From Arachis hypogaea (taxonomy: Eukaryota > Streptophyta > Magnoliopsida > Fabales > Fabaceae), in the NCBI RefSeq assembly GCF_003086295.3, contig NC_092043.1, forward strand, positions 51,364,598 through 51,428,597: a DNA stretch of 64,000 nucleotides, in the 5' to 3' direction. Positions 12,767 through 24,202 of the stretch are shown one piece after another. The position numbers and the translations under genes were made by a program. Below the pieces are notes generated by a model. It worked only from the letters and a program-made list of their open reading frames with translations, did not search any database and was not told the origin of the DNA. Positions within the stretch are counted from its first letter, which is position 1, and each line of letters opens with the position of its first letter.

Positions 12767-15700
12767 ATCACCTTCAGCCAGACAGACATATGCTCGGCAG
12801 CACCAAAACTAGACGACCCGGTGGTAATCTCTATCCAAACAGGCGAGCTATTGGTAAGAAAAGTCCTTTTGGGCCCAGGTAGCAGTGCATATGTAATTTT
12901 CTATTCCACTTTTCTAAAAATAAAATTATCTGAAAAACTGATACAACTCCCATTCGGAGAACTAGTAGGTTTCACTAGGGAAAGGGTCCCCATCAAGGGA
13001 TACATATGGCTAAAGAGAGTGATAGGAGAAGGCTTATTATCAAAAACTATAGATTTACAATACCTGATAGTTGATTGTCCCAGTCTTTATAATATTATTC
13101 TCGGAAGACCTGCTCTGAACATGTTTAGAGCAGTAGTGTCCACCTTTCATCTGTGTGTTAAATTTCAGGCACAGGACAGAAACATAGCAACGCTTCACTC
13201 AGATCACCAACAAGCTCACCAGTGCTACAACGCAAGCATGAAGAAGTAGGAAACAAAAGAGAAGCATCAGCAAGAAGTCGAAGCGATCCTCAGTCAGAAT
13301 GAGGTCCTAACCCTGGCCGAGCTCGATCCCCGAATGGACACTGAAGAAAGACCTCAACCAATGGATGAACTCCAGAAAATTCCATTGACCGACAAGCCAG
13401 AGCAAGCAACATACATCGGTCAAGCTTTACAGGGACAAGAAAGGTCAGACCTCATCAAGGTGTTACAAGCCAACACCGATCTCTTCGTTTGGACTCCAGC
13501 AGACATGCCAGGTATAAATCCGGATGTAATTTGCCACAAGCTCGCCACTGACAGAACGGTCCGACCTATAGCTCAAAAGAAAAAGAATATCGGAACAGAA
13601 AAATCAAAGGCAGCCCTAGAAGAAACCGGAAAACTCCTTAAAGCTAACTTCATCAAAGAAATTCGATTCACCACATGGCTATCAAACGTGGTAATGGTAA
13701 GGAAAAGCTCAGGTAAATGGCGCATGTGCATCGACTTTACAGATTTAAACAAGGCATGTCCTAAAGATGCTTATCCCTTACCATGTATTGATAAACTTGT
13801 AGACAATGCATCAGGTTTCAAAAGCTTAAGCTTCATGGATGCATACTCTGGCTACAACCAGATCCTCATGCATCTGGAAGACCAAAGCAAGACAGCATTC
13901 ATAACTGAACATGGAAATTTTTGTTATAAAGTAATGCCATTTGACCTAAAGAATGCAGGTGCAACCTACCAACGGCTGATGGACAAAGTATTTCACCATC
14001 AAATAGGTCGGAACATGGAAATCTATGTGGATGATATGGTCGCCAAAATCACTCACGAGAAATCACACTGTGACGACCTCAAGGAGATATTCGGACAGAT
14101 CCGAGCATACAACATGAGACTCAACTCGGAGAAATGTGCCTTCGGAGTTCAAAGAGGTAAATTCTTCGGATTTATGCTAACCTCACGAGGGATTGAAGCA
14201 AACCCTGAAAAATGTGGAGCAATACTTAATATGGCAAGCCCTAAAACGATGAAAGAGGTTCAACAGTTAGCAGGGAGAGTAGTCGCACTATCACGATTCC
14301 TGCCGGCAGTGTCAAATTGATCATATCACTTCTTCCAAACAATGACGAAGAATAAAAAATTCGAATGGACTACAGAATACGAGACAGCATTCGCCGAGCT
14401 CAAAGCCATCCTGTCATCACCACCAGTATTACAAAGACCGGAAGTCAGTAAACCTTTATATTTATACTTGTCTACTTCCAGTTATTCTATAAGCTCGGCT
14501 CTCGTTGTTGAAATAGGAAGACTACAGAAGCCAGTATATTTTGTCAGCAGAGTAATGTAACCAGCAGAACAGAGGTATCCAAGAATAGAGCAACTAGCCT
14601 TAACACTTGTAACAACAGCCAGAAAGCTTAGGCACTACTTTTAAAGCCACCCAATAATTGTAAGGACAAATCAACCGCTAAGGCAAATATTAACAAAGCC
14701 AGAGTTGGCCGGGCGACTTATCAAGTGGTCTGTCGAGCTCTCAGAATTCGACATCCAGTTCCAATCAAGACCAGCCTTGAAAGCACAAATCCTTGCAGAT
14801 TTTATCTCCGAGCTAACACCAGACGAGCACCACAACAACAAGGCCTGGGAGTTACATGTTGACAGAGCATCGAGCCGAGAAGGAAGCAGAGCAGGGATAA
14901 TCTTGAAAGAAGATGACAAAGTAATAGCCGAGCAATCCCTCCAATTCCACTTCTCGCCAAGCAACAATCAGGCCGAGTATGAAGCGCTCATAGCAGGGCT
15001 CAAGCTCACCTTCAACTTTCAAGTGTACGAACTTATGGTGTATTGCGATTCTCTCTTGGTGGTTCAACAAATCCGAAGAGAATTTCAGGTAAAAGATCCC
15101 TTGCTGGAGCGCTACTGGCTCATAGCTAAGGATCTCATTTTAAAATTCAATTCATTCACCATATTGCATGTACATAGAGAAAAAGATGTTAGGGCAGACA
15201 TATTATCTAAACTCGCCGCCACTAGGGCAGACACACAAGCATCAGCATTATCATAACTCACACTTAAGAAACCAAGCATTGAATTATTATCTATAAGCAT
15301 TAATCACCTCCATGACTATAGGACACCTTTTCTTGAGTACATCAATGCAGGTATCATACCCAGAGATGAACCCAATCCACCGCACTTCAAACGAAAAGTG
15401 AGTCTTTACACAAACATAGCTGGGGAACTATACAAACATGGTTTCTCGCAACCATTGTTAAAATGCCTAAGTAACAAGGAAGCGAAAGAGGTGATGGATA
15501 AAGTACATGAGGGCGTGTGTGGAAACCACATCGGAGGACGAGCCCTCGCCGCAAAGATCGTCCGCACCAGATATTACTGGCCAAGCATGAAAAAAGATTG
15601 CATAAGAAAGGTAAAGGCATGTGACAGCTGTCATAAACACGCCGCCATTTCCACAAAGCCGGCCGAGGCCATGCACAGCCTAGAGGTAAGCTAGCCCTTT

Positions 15701-16552
15701 CACAGATGGGGTCTTGATATTCTCGGCCCATTTCCGATAGCACCAGGCCAGGTAAAATTTCTTTTAGTATCCATAAACTATTTCTCCAAATGGATAGAAG
15801 CACAACCCTTAGCAAGAATAACAGCCGAAAATGTATGATCTTTTATATGGAAAAACATTATATGTCGATTTGAAATACCAAAGGAAATAAGATCAGATAA
15901 TGGTAGACAATTTACAGATAATAAGCTCGGCTCATTTCTAAAATCTTTTAACATACAGCATCATTTTAGCTCGGTCGAACACCCACAAACCAACGGGCAG
16001 GCCGAAGCTGCTAACCGAGTTATATTGCAGGCAATAAAGAAAAAACTCAATGACGCAAAAGGAAAATGGGCAGAACTAATACCAGAAATATTATGGAGCT
16101 ACAATACAACAGTGCAAGCCACCACAGGTAAGACGCCCTTCATGCTAGTCTATGGATCGGAGGCACTAATCCCTATTGAGGTCGGAATACCCACATTAAG
16201 GACCGAGCTATATGACGAACAACACAACGCGGACGTGAGAAACGTCGAACTCGACCTGGCGGATGAGGACAGAAACATCGCAGCGCTCAAACAAAGAGCT
16301 AAAAAATAATTGATGGAAAGGAAATACAACAAAAAGGTCATCCCAAGAACATTCAGCAAGGACGATCTAGTCCTCAGACGAACAGAAGATGCGAGACGAC
16401 CACCTTTACACGGAAAGCTTGCCGCCAATTGGGAAGGACCATTCCGAGTAGCAAAGGTGCTCGGAATGGGAGCTTACCAACTCCAAACACTACAAGGCAA
16501 TCCAGTTTCAGGGAATTGGAACATCTCTTCCTTAAAGATGTATACCTCATAA
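12767..16552 (+). pseudogene. Tat pol: protease, RT, RNase H, second RNase H, integrase
   Basis: One continuous frame without indels. The protease region (about 12800-13240) has GPGSSAYVIFY where the catalytic Asp is expected; that Asp is Gly here. RT (about 13600-14100) is well kept, with IDFTDLNKACPKDAYPLP and the YVDD box at 14024-14035. RNase H 1 covers about 14342-14660. A second, archaeal-type RNase H (LHVDRASS, about 14850-15240) marks the Tat lineage. Integrase has an HHCC-type finger (VHEGVCGNHIGG...CDSCHKH, about 15500-15640) and DDE-core motifs (WGLDILGPF, RSDNGRQF, NGQAEAANR). Internal stops lie at 13247, 14318, 14558, 14642, 15254, 15692, 15836 and 16307; the terminal stop is 16550-16552. 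Most stop codons sit where the family has Gln, Arg or Trp. Confidence 0.88.
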
Positions 16553-16895
16553 TTTGTACTATTAGCGAATGAAGGTACTTTTTTTTCTCCTTAGAGCCTT
16601 TTTTCCAAATAAAAAGGGTTTTGCCTAATGAGGGTTTTAATGAGGCCGGACACCCTATTTACCCAAACAAATATGATCGATCATTTGAAACAAATCCCTA
16701 TCTTACTAACAATGGGCAGAAACAATCACACATTTAATCATAAAATAGACATTGTCAACAGAGCCAAACCATGGCCAAAATAAGTAAATCTTATCCAAAG
16801 TTCAAACAACAAAAAACTAACAGATGGTCAACAAACGACAAACAATCACCATTACATGCCAAACGAACAGCCAAATCCAAAGTAAACAAAACAAA

Positions 16896-18743
16896 CTAAG
16901 AGGAAAGAACATTCTCATCATGTTCCTCCACAGTGCCATCCACGACTAGCTTTCCATCAATCACAATCTTAGTCACGTCCAGCCGATCACAATCAAAGTC
17001 AGGAGCCAATAAAGCAATCTGGCTCACCGCGCGATCGAAACCAGAAGAAAACATCTCAATTCCAACCTCCTCTAGCTCGTGCACCCTCGCAGTCAGTTTC
17101 CCCTTAGCAACATCACTCTCCTTGAGGTCGGCTTGCAACAACCGAACCTGATCTCTCAAACGGGCAATCTCCTCCTCAGACTTCTTTACCTTAGAAGCAG
17201 CATTAGAAACAGCATCATCTTTTTCCTTAGACGACTTCTCCAATTCAGCAATTATCACCTTATAAGAACTCTCCAAATCCGAAATCTTTGTCACAGCTTC
17301 CTGCTGCTCGGCACCAATAAGCTCAGTGGTGCAACCAACACACATCAGGCAAAAAGCAACGACCTGCCAGAATTGCCCGAAGTGAGAATGGAAAACAACC
17401 ACGACAAATGTAGAATTCAGAAGAAAATATAAAATAACCTAAACAAACTTCCCAAGCGCCTCAACTCCAACTCGGCGAGTCATGAGCATATCTCCTGGAT
17501 ACTGAGAAGCCTTATCCGAGAGCTCAGCAAAATTAAACTGCTCGCTCCATAAAGAGTGAGAGCTAGATCCCGGGATAAAACCATGAAGTCTTTTTTGGCG
17601 GTCAAAGGCAACCTTATTTCTGCCAGCAACCTCCTGCTCGCCCCCTGATATGACCTCAATGGACTTATCAATGTCATATCTTCTCCTTTTATATGAGGAC
17701 GCTGGCTGAACAGAGGAATGAGCAGCCGCCCCACCTTCATCCTTCCGAGCACCACTAACACCCTGCTCCTTTTTCTTCTTTATAAAGGACTGGAACAGAG
17801 ACGGATCAAGATGAGGAACTCGCCCACCTGCAAACACAACAAACTTTAGGCAACATTACAATAGCAAGGAAATCAGTAAACACACAAAATTATTACCTAT
17901 GTAGGCTTTCAAGCCATCTTTATCCCCAAAATCATACAAAGAAAAAAGTTCAAGAATAGATAGACACTCCCTAGCAGCAAAATTCTTGACCAAAAAATCC
18001 AAGAAAGAGTCTTCCTCCTTACTCCGCTTATCAGCCTCGAGGATCTGACTCGGTTCAGAGCACCAATATAGAGGAAATCTCTCAATAAGCTCACCGTCTA
18101 GGTAAAATATATATTCAGCCTCTATTGACCAAACCTTAACGAAAAGAGACTTGAAATTTTTAAAAGAAGATTTGTACAGATGAAACAAGGAACCGCCAGG
18201 GAAACTACTAAGGCAAACCCACAGACCCTTCCGGACCCCCTTCGATTGAAATAAGGAAAAAAACAGTGACAACGAGCACGGAAAAGAAAGGAACTCCATC
18301 AAACACTGAAAGGCGTGGAGAAATGCCCAGGAATTAGGATGTAGCTGTGACGGAGCACAGTTCAATTACGTAAGAACGTCACATTCGAAGGAAGAAAAAG
18401 GAAAATTCACACCAAGTTCAACCATACATGGGGTATACATATAAAAATACCCTCAGTCACCCCTCCTTTCATAAACCCTATCACTACTAGAACAAGGAAG
18501 AAGCTCAATAGACGCAGAAGAACCACCCCTCACCAAGTTCCAACCTTTTAACTTAGATAGGGACTCGACACTGTTGAAGGAAGAAGAGCGAGTTCTAACA
18601 TCGTCATGAACCCAATGATAGGGGTCATCTTCTCTATCCTAAACCACTTTAAATTTTTCTTTCCCTTTCTCTTTCGCCATGCATGAACAGCAAGCAGTAA
18701 AAGTGAAAAGTAGAAGATGAAAACACTAACCTTTCGAAGACAT
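16896..18743 (-). pseudogene. Antisense spliced gene of the Tat element (putative gypsy-type transposon protein)
   Basis: Read on the minus strand. A short first exon (MSSK, 18731-18743) ends at a GT donor. A long exon down to 17897 contains FECDVLT and NCAPSQLHPNSWAF, a signature of the 'putative gypsy type transposon' family (PF04195-like). GT/AG introns then lead to an exon from 17827 (GRVPHLDPSLFQSF, KKKKEQGV, basic KRRRYD) and to a final coiled-coil exon (DLESSYKVIIAELEKSSKEK onward) ending at 16896. The join at 17897/17827 restores codon phase perfectly. Two in-frame stops occur in the long exon: TAA just before LNCAPSQL (about 18369-18371) and TGA near 18453. Tat elements often carry such a gene between integrase and the 3' LTR; its role is unknown. 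Confidence 0.65.
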
Positions 18744-19035
18744 ACTGAAAGGTAAACCGTAAGAAAAGGAAACAGCAAAGTGTGAGTCCCAAAATGCCGA
18801 AAGATATTATTGCAAGCCCACTAACTTAGTGGGTATCTTAATTCTCAACCACTAAAAAAAGTAAAAAACCCAAACGGCAGAAAAATGTATTCAAAACGGT
18901 ACGTTCTGCAAGGAAGCAACGAATGAGTCTTTTGAAATTCTTCCTCAAGTCATTTAAACGAATAAAGAAGCCCAAGTAAATCAAGTCAAACTCAAGTCCA
19001 TCAAAGCTCGCTTACTGTTTATTACACAACATCAG

Positions 19036-19050
19036 ACGAGCTTGGGGGGC
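19036..19050 (+). promoter_or_regulatory. Polypurine tract
   Basis: GAGCTTGGGGGGC directly before the 3' LTR is the expected plus-strand primer site. Confidence 0.7.
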
Positions 19051-19052
19051 TA

Positions 19053-19531
19053 TGATGTGTACCCCACTATACTCGGAGATAAGATCCAAACAGAAACCGA
19101 GCTTGAAACCCGGAAGCTAACAAACAGGAACGGAAAACTGCGACCAAGTTGCTCTTATCCATTGGGCGCTATCCACAAAACAACGGAAACCGCTACCCAA
19201 GCAAGATAACAACTATGTGCAAGTCAAAGATACTAACAACGGCACTTACCAGATTTATCGGAACTCACTAAACACAAAACTCAACTATAAAACCAGGCCA
19301 CATAACCCATGAAAAGCCAGGTTACAGAACTCTCTCTGATTTATCTCTCTTATTCTGATATTACTCACATACTTACTTGAGCGTCGGAGTGCTTTGTGCA
19401 GGTGCTCCCGCCTCTATGTTTCAAAGGATCGAGGCATACCTCTGGCATTGCCCCTGGACGACGTATAGCTCGACCCAAGACTTGAGTGACCCCTCAGAGG
19501 CCATACATCTCGGTCCACTCAGGACAGAACA
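19053..19531 (+). repeat. 3' LTR of the Tat element
   Basis: Same length (479 bp) as the 5' LTR and identical except at four transition sites (19414, 19416, 19478, 19526). The target duplication CTAAC follows at 19532-19536. Confidence 0.95.
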
Positions 19532-19536
19532 CTAAC

Positions 19537-20960
19537 AATTAATTTATCTTTTGGTTGCCCCTTTGGGCCTTGGTATTCATCACCTAGACAAATCTAAACA
19601 CGACCTTGGTTGCATTCAAGTCAGTCTGAACTGATTATCACTAGAGGAATTACTCAAAGAAAATCAAGTTTAAGTATACTTGCACAAAAAATTCAACTTA
19701 ACTCGTATCCTGTAAGAATATAACTTTTTAAAAAACTAGTCATACAAATAGTTGTTAAATTTAATTATAGTAAAATAAATAACAAAAGTAAGTTGAGAAA
19801 CTCATTTCCAATATTATAAGTTTATAACAATAAAATTAAAATATTAAATATTAAATAATAATTATATTTCCGAATATATTTTTTATTGTCATTTATTTAA
19901 GTTAATTATGCATTATCGCAACGCATGACTAACTAGAGTTTTTAGCAACTATATAAACGTTATTAATGCTTGTCAACATAATTTTGTCACTGCCTTTTTA
20001 TTTAAATTAAAAGAATGTATGGATCGATATAATCGAGATTCGAGAGTCATTCTATATATGAGAAATAAAGACGATGTCGTTATCATTTGTTGAGAATCAA
20101 ACAAGAAGCACCGCTAGCTCCATCCAATTAGCTACCATCTATATATGGACATGATGAATGTTAAAAATATTTAATTTGTTAGGAATTGAAGGTTGTTAAT
20201 TTTGTTCTTCTAGATAGTGGAGTTAAAAATATTATATTCCTTCCCTTGCGTCTTATTAGACTCTTATTATAATATTTCGTTAATATTATAAATACTAGTT
20301 AAGTTTGATATAAAATTTGCAGGAATAAAAAAATTAACCAGTAATTAATTAATATAAAATTTAAATGTGAAATTTTAAAAATTTAAATATATAATTATTT
20401 AATTGTTTGATAACTCATTTTTGTTACTCTCCTACCGAACGAACGAATTATGGAGGGCAGAGGAAGAAGAAGAAGATTGGTCCCAAAGAGCGGTAGTAAC
20501 AGCAGTCATCCATTCACTTTGACATGCAGCACTTATTTGACAACAATATAATGTCCTTTTGGTAAGAAACATACAAGAACCAGCTATAATCCACTTGAGT
20601 TTGGAACAAATAAAAGAGGGGTTTTGAAGCCAACAAAAAGCGACAGTGAGTGAGTGTGACGCAACCCAACACGTTCATTTCCGATCCCTAAACCCCTTAC
20701 ACTTGCACCTTTTTCTATGTCGCCACATTTGCATGCATTTTTCACATCCCCATTCACTTTCTTACTCTCTTACCCATTTTTCAACTTCGTTCCTATCATC
20801 CCATATCTTAGTGCCCAAGAAATCGGAGAAAAACAAATTAAAGACGGTATCCATACGTACAAGGAACAATATGCAATCGATAAAAGATTCGAGATACCAG
20901 GTAAGATGTAATGGCGTGATCTACTTGTTACGAGTTGAGAATCATAACACCGGCTAAATA
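19537..20960. other. Intergenic region
   Basis: AT-rich to about 20440, then a short mixed-composition stretch (20440-20960) with pyrimidine-rich runs. No domain was recognised in any frame. Confidence 0.4.
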
Positions 20961-22079
20961 AAAGGCAAGGGTGAGGTTGTTTTCCTGTTCTAGGTTACGC
21001 GGGTAAGGTGCAAGGGTTGCGGTTTGATCCTATTTACTCCGTGTTGTAGTATTCTGTCCAGGGTTTATTATCGGAATGTCAGGTTTGGCTATATAACCGA
21101 CAAATGAGATTCATCGGTCATAGAGCAAGCATACATCATATGTATTTGTATGTTTTGTTTAAGTTTGTATTTGTTTTAACTTGCCTAGTTGCTTAATTGT
21201 AATTAACTGCTATCTGATCTATTTGCTATAATTGTTATCTATATTTGTATTTTCCTTATCTATTTTGTCTGTATTTGTTTCTGAAAAATTCCTTTGACAG
21301 ATAAAGGAAGCGCTAAGAGTTGATCCACCTAGATTTTGGAGGATTGCTGAAAAAGAAAATGAAAAGTTGAATTATATTAGTTCTCTTAGACATAATCACC
21401 TTAATTTTAGTCTAGTGAAAATTTAAGGATATGAATATAGGTTGATGGAGTTTTGGAATCCTTCTAACTTTTTGGGACATTATTTATTAACTATGCAGGC
21501 ACCTTTACCATATTGAAAATCTTTGGTTCTCATTTCATACATATATTGTTATTTTTAGATGCAGGACAGGAGATACCATGTTGAGCATGCTGGAGACTCT
21601 TGGAACGTGAAGATCTACCTTTATGATATTCTTTTTTAGTGTTTTGTATATGTATATAGTAGTGTTCTCCATCTTGTATATAACTTACATTTTGTCCCTC
21701 TTAGAGGTTGACTTTGGAAGAAAACAGGTTTTGTATTTTGTCTTCTGGATATAGTTGGGTTCTATATATATGTATATCTATCTTCTGGCTGGTCTTTACT
21801 TCACAGGTCAAGTTAAGAGCTTGCTACTTGTATCTTTTTGGAACTCCATCTATATATGTACATTTCCCTTATTATACGCTGTTATCTCCCCTTTTACGCT
21901 TAACTGTTTCTAGTGCGATGCGTTTTTTGTTGGTTTTGTTCAACTTTTCTTCAAGGCTCTTAGTTAAAACTTCTTTTCATATATGCATATGTACGCATTT
22001 TTACTTTTAGAGGTTGTAATACTCCACCGCCTCTAATTTACGAACTTAAGCGTAAAGTTCTGTGCGGTAAGGTGTTACA
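20961..22079 (-). repeat. LTR-like segment inserted into an older Tat relic
   Basis: Read on the minus strand from 22079 it begins TGTAACACCTTACCGC and contains CTTTACGCTTAAGTTCGTAAA. It abuts the Tat relic coding sequence at 22080. A related sequence (TGTAATACCCTACC, CTTTACGCTTAAGTCGTAAA) starts at 36108. The 22079 end is sharp, whereas the far end is not resolved, so the left coordinate is an estimate. It could be a solo LTR or one end of a truncated element. Confidence 0.5.
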
Positions 22080-24194
22080 GCCATCGCCAATCATGTGCCT
22101 GAGTAACACTTAAGACATCAGTTAGATTTATACTTGGTATAACTAAAGTAGATTGCAAAAGAGTTGAAATGTGTGATTGTGTACTTGCTAGTTTAAATAG
22201 AATGTCAGCTTTGTGATTTTGTTCTCTCGGGATACGATGAATTTCAAATTTGGAAAATTTAGAAATGAGAAATTTGACAATATCTAAATATTTCATCAAA
22301 AGAGGGTCTTTGTCTTGAAATAATTGGTTTACCTATTGATTGACTAATAGAGAGTCACAATTTACTTTTAGCTCGAAAATGTGCAGATTGATTGTTAATC
22401 TCAAACCAGCGATCAAGGCCTCGTATTCGATCTGATTATTGCTTATCTTGAAAGAGAAATTCAAAGTATTCTCCAAGATAATTTCATTACCATCTTCAAG
22501 AAGGATTTCAGCTCCACACCCTTGTGGGTTTGAAGCACTATAAACATAAAAGGTCCATTCGTTGAAATGGTCCTCTGAGTCAGGAGTAGTAAATTTGGTG
22601 ATAAAGTCTATTAAATACTAGGATTTAATGGGTCCCCGACTTTGATATTGAATGTCAAATTTGGAGAGTTCGATAGACCATTTTATAAGTTGGCCCGCTA
22701 ACTCTGGTTTAGCACTCACCTATCATAATGGTTGCTCAGTCCGAACTATAATGACACGACTTTAGAAATAAGGTCGGAGTCGTCTAGCTGAAAACACCAA
22801 AGCCAGGATGAGCTTTTCTATATTTGGATAACAAAGCTCAGCATATTGTAGGAATTTGCTGACAAAATATATAGGGTGTTGGACTTTATTCTTTTCTGTA
22901 ATAAGAACAGAGTTAATGACCCAATTAGTGATGCATAAATAAAAATAAAGTTCTTCCACATGTTCAGGTTTTTGTAATATAGGAGGATTTTGAAACGATA
23001 GCCTTAATATTTGTAAAAGCATTTTCACATGTATCATTCCAATCAAAATTATTTTTTTATTTAGTGTTTGAAAAAAGCAAAAAGATTAGAAACTAATCAA
23101 GGTAAAAATCTTGATAAAATAGCAAGTATCCCCGTTAGTCATTGGACCTCCTTAAATGTTTGAGGATTCTTGATTTCGAGCACAGCTTAGTATTTATCAA
23201 GATTGGCATTTATACCTCGGCTTGTAAGTAAGAAACTAAGGAATTTACCTTTTTGAACACCAAATGTACATTTTTCAAGGTTCAATCGCACGTTGTACTG
23301 TCTTATTTGAGCAAAAATTCTAGTGAGGTCGGCCACGTAGGATTCCCCAACCTTTGTATTGGCTACCATGTCATTAACATAGATCTCCATGTTCCGACCA
23401 ATTTTCTTGGCGAAGACTTTATCTATAAGTCATTGATAGGCAATCTTTGCATTTTTAAGACAAAAGACATAATTTTATTACAAAAATTGCCATATTCAGT
23501 TATAAAAGATATTTTATCTTGATCTGAAGGATGCATCAAAATTTGATTATAACCAGAATAGGCATCCATAATGCTTATAGTTTCAAAGCCAGAGGCATTA
23601 CTAACCAAGGTGTCAATAGATGATAAAGGATACACATCCTTTGGACAAGTTTTGTTCAAATCAGTAAAATCGACGCACATGTACCATTTACCATTATGCT
23701 TTATTACTATGAGTGAACCTGATTTCATTTATGAAGCTGACATGAATGAGTTTTTGAGTTTCCTCTAATGGTTCTTGTTTCTTATCCATGCTAATGTTGC
23801 ACTTTTTTTGTGCTATAGGTCGGACAGATGAATTTGATGCCAGTTTGTGAGAAATGATAGAGAGGTCAATGCCGAGCATATATAAAGGAGTCCAAGCAAA
23901 TAAATCTACATTTTGTTGAAGGAATTGTTGGAGTGTATCTTTTTCGTGTTCCTGAAGAGCTGTACCTACATAGCTGAACTTGTTAGAATCATTAGTTAAA
24001 GAAATCTTTTGTAATTCCTCTATTGGGGTAGATCGATCTTAGAGCTCGGCTCGTGGGTCTAACTCAGCTAATGGTGAAAGATCAAGAAAATTGTGAACAT
24101 CATTAATTTATGCACTTATATCTTGGTTCGAAGCAGATATTCTCAGACTGATGTTGTAGCAAGGTCAGTTTCATGGTGGTCACTGTAGATAGTG

Positions 24195-24202
24195 GCAATG
24201 AG
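24195..24202. repeat. 8-bp target duplication (left) of an hAT-like element
   Basis: GCAATGAG here and at 26056-26063. Confidence 0.85.

Larger units (their letters stand above)
10873..19531 (+). mobile_element. Full-length Ty3/gypsy Tat-lineage LTR retrotransposon
   Basis: The 8.66-kb element is bounded by 479-bp LTRs (TGATGTGT...GAACA) and a 5-bp target duplication. Order: LTR, primer site, gag, protease, RT, RNase H, second RNase H, integrase, a minus-strand gene, polypurine tract, LTR. The second RNase H (archaeal-type) and the antisense 3' gene are hallmarks of the Tat lineage; no chromodomain is present. The LTRs differ at four sites (0.8%), so insertion is recent: roughly 0.3 million years if a substitution rate of 1.3e-8 per site per year is assumed. 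The coding frame is nonetheless full of stops, so this copy makes no functional polyprotein and must have been moved by proteins from another element, or decayed unusually fast. Confidence 0.95.

Noticed and set aside
11453..16552. APOBEC-like hypermutation as the cause of the Tat stops
   Set aside because: Plants have no known APOBEC system; deamination of methylated cytosine explains changes on both strands without it.
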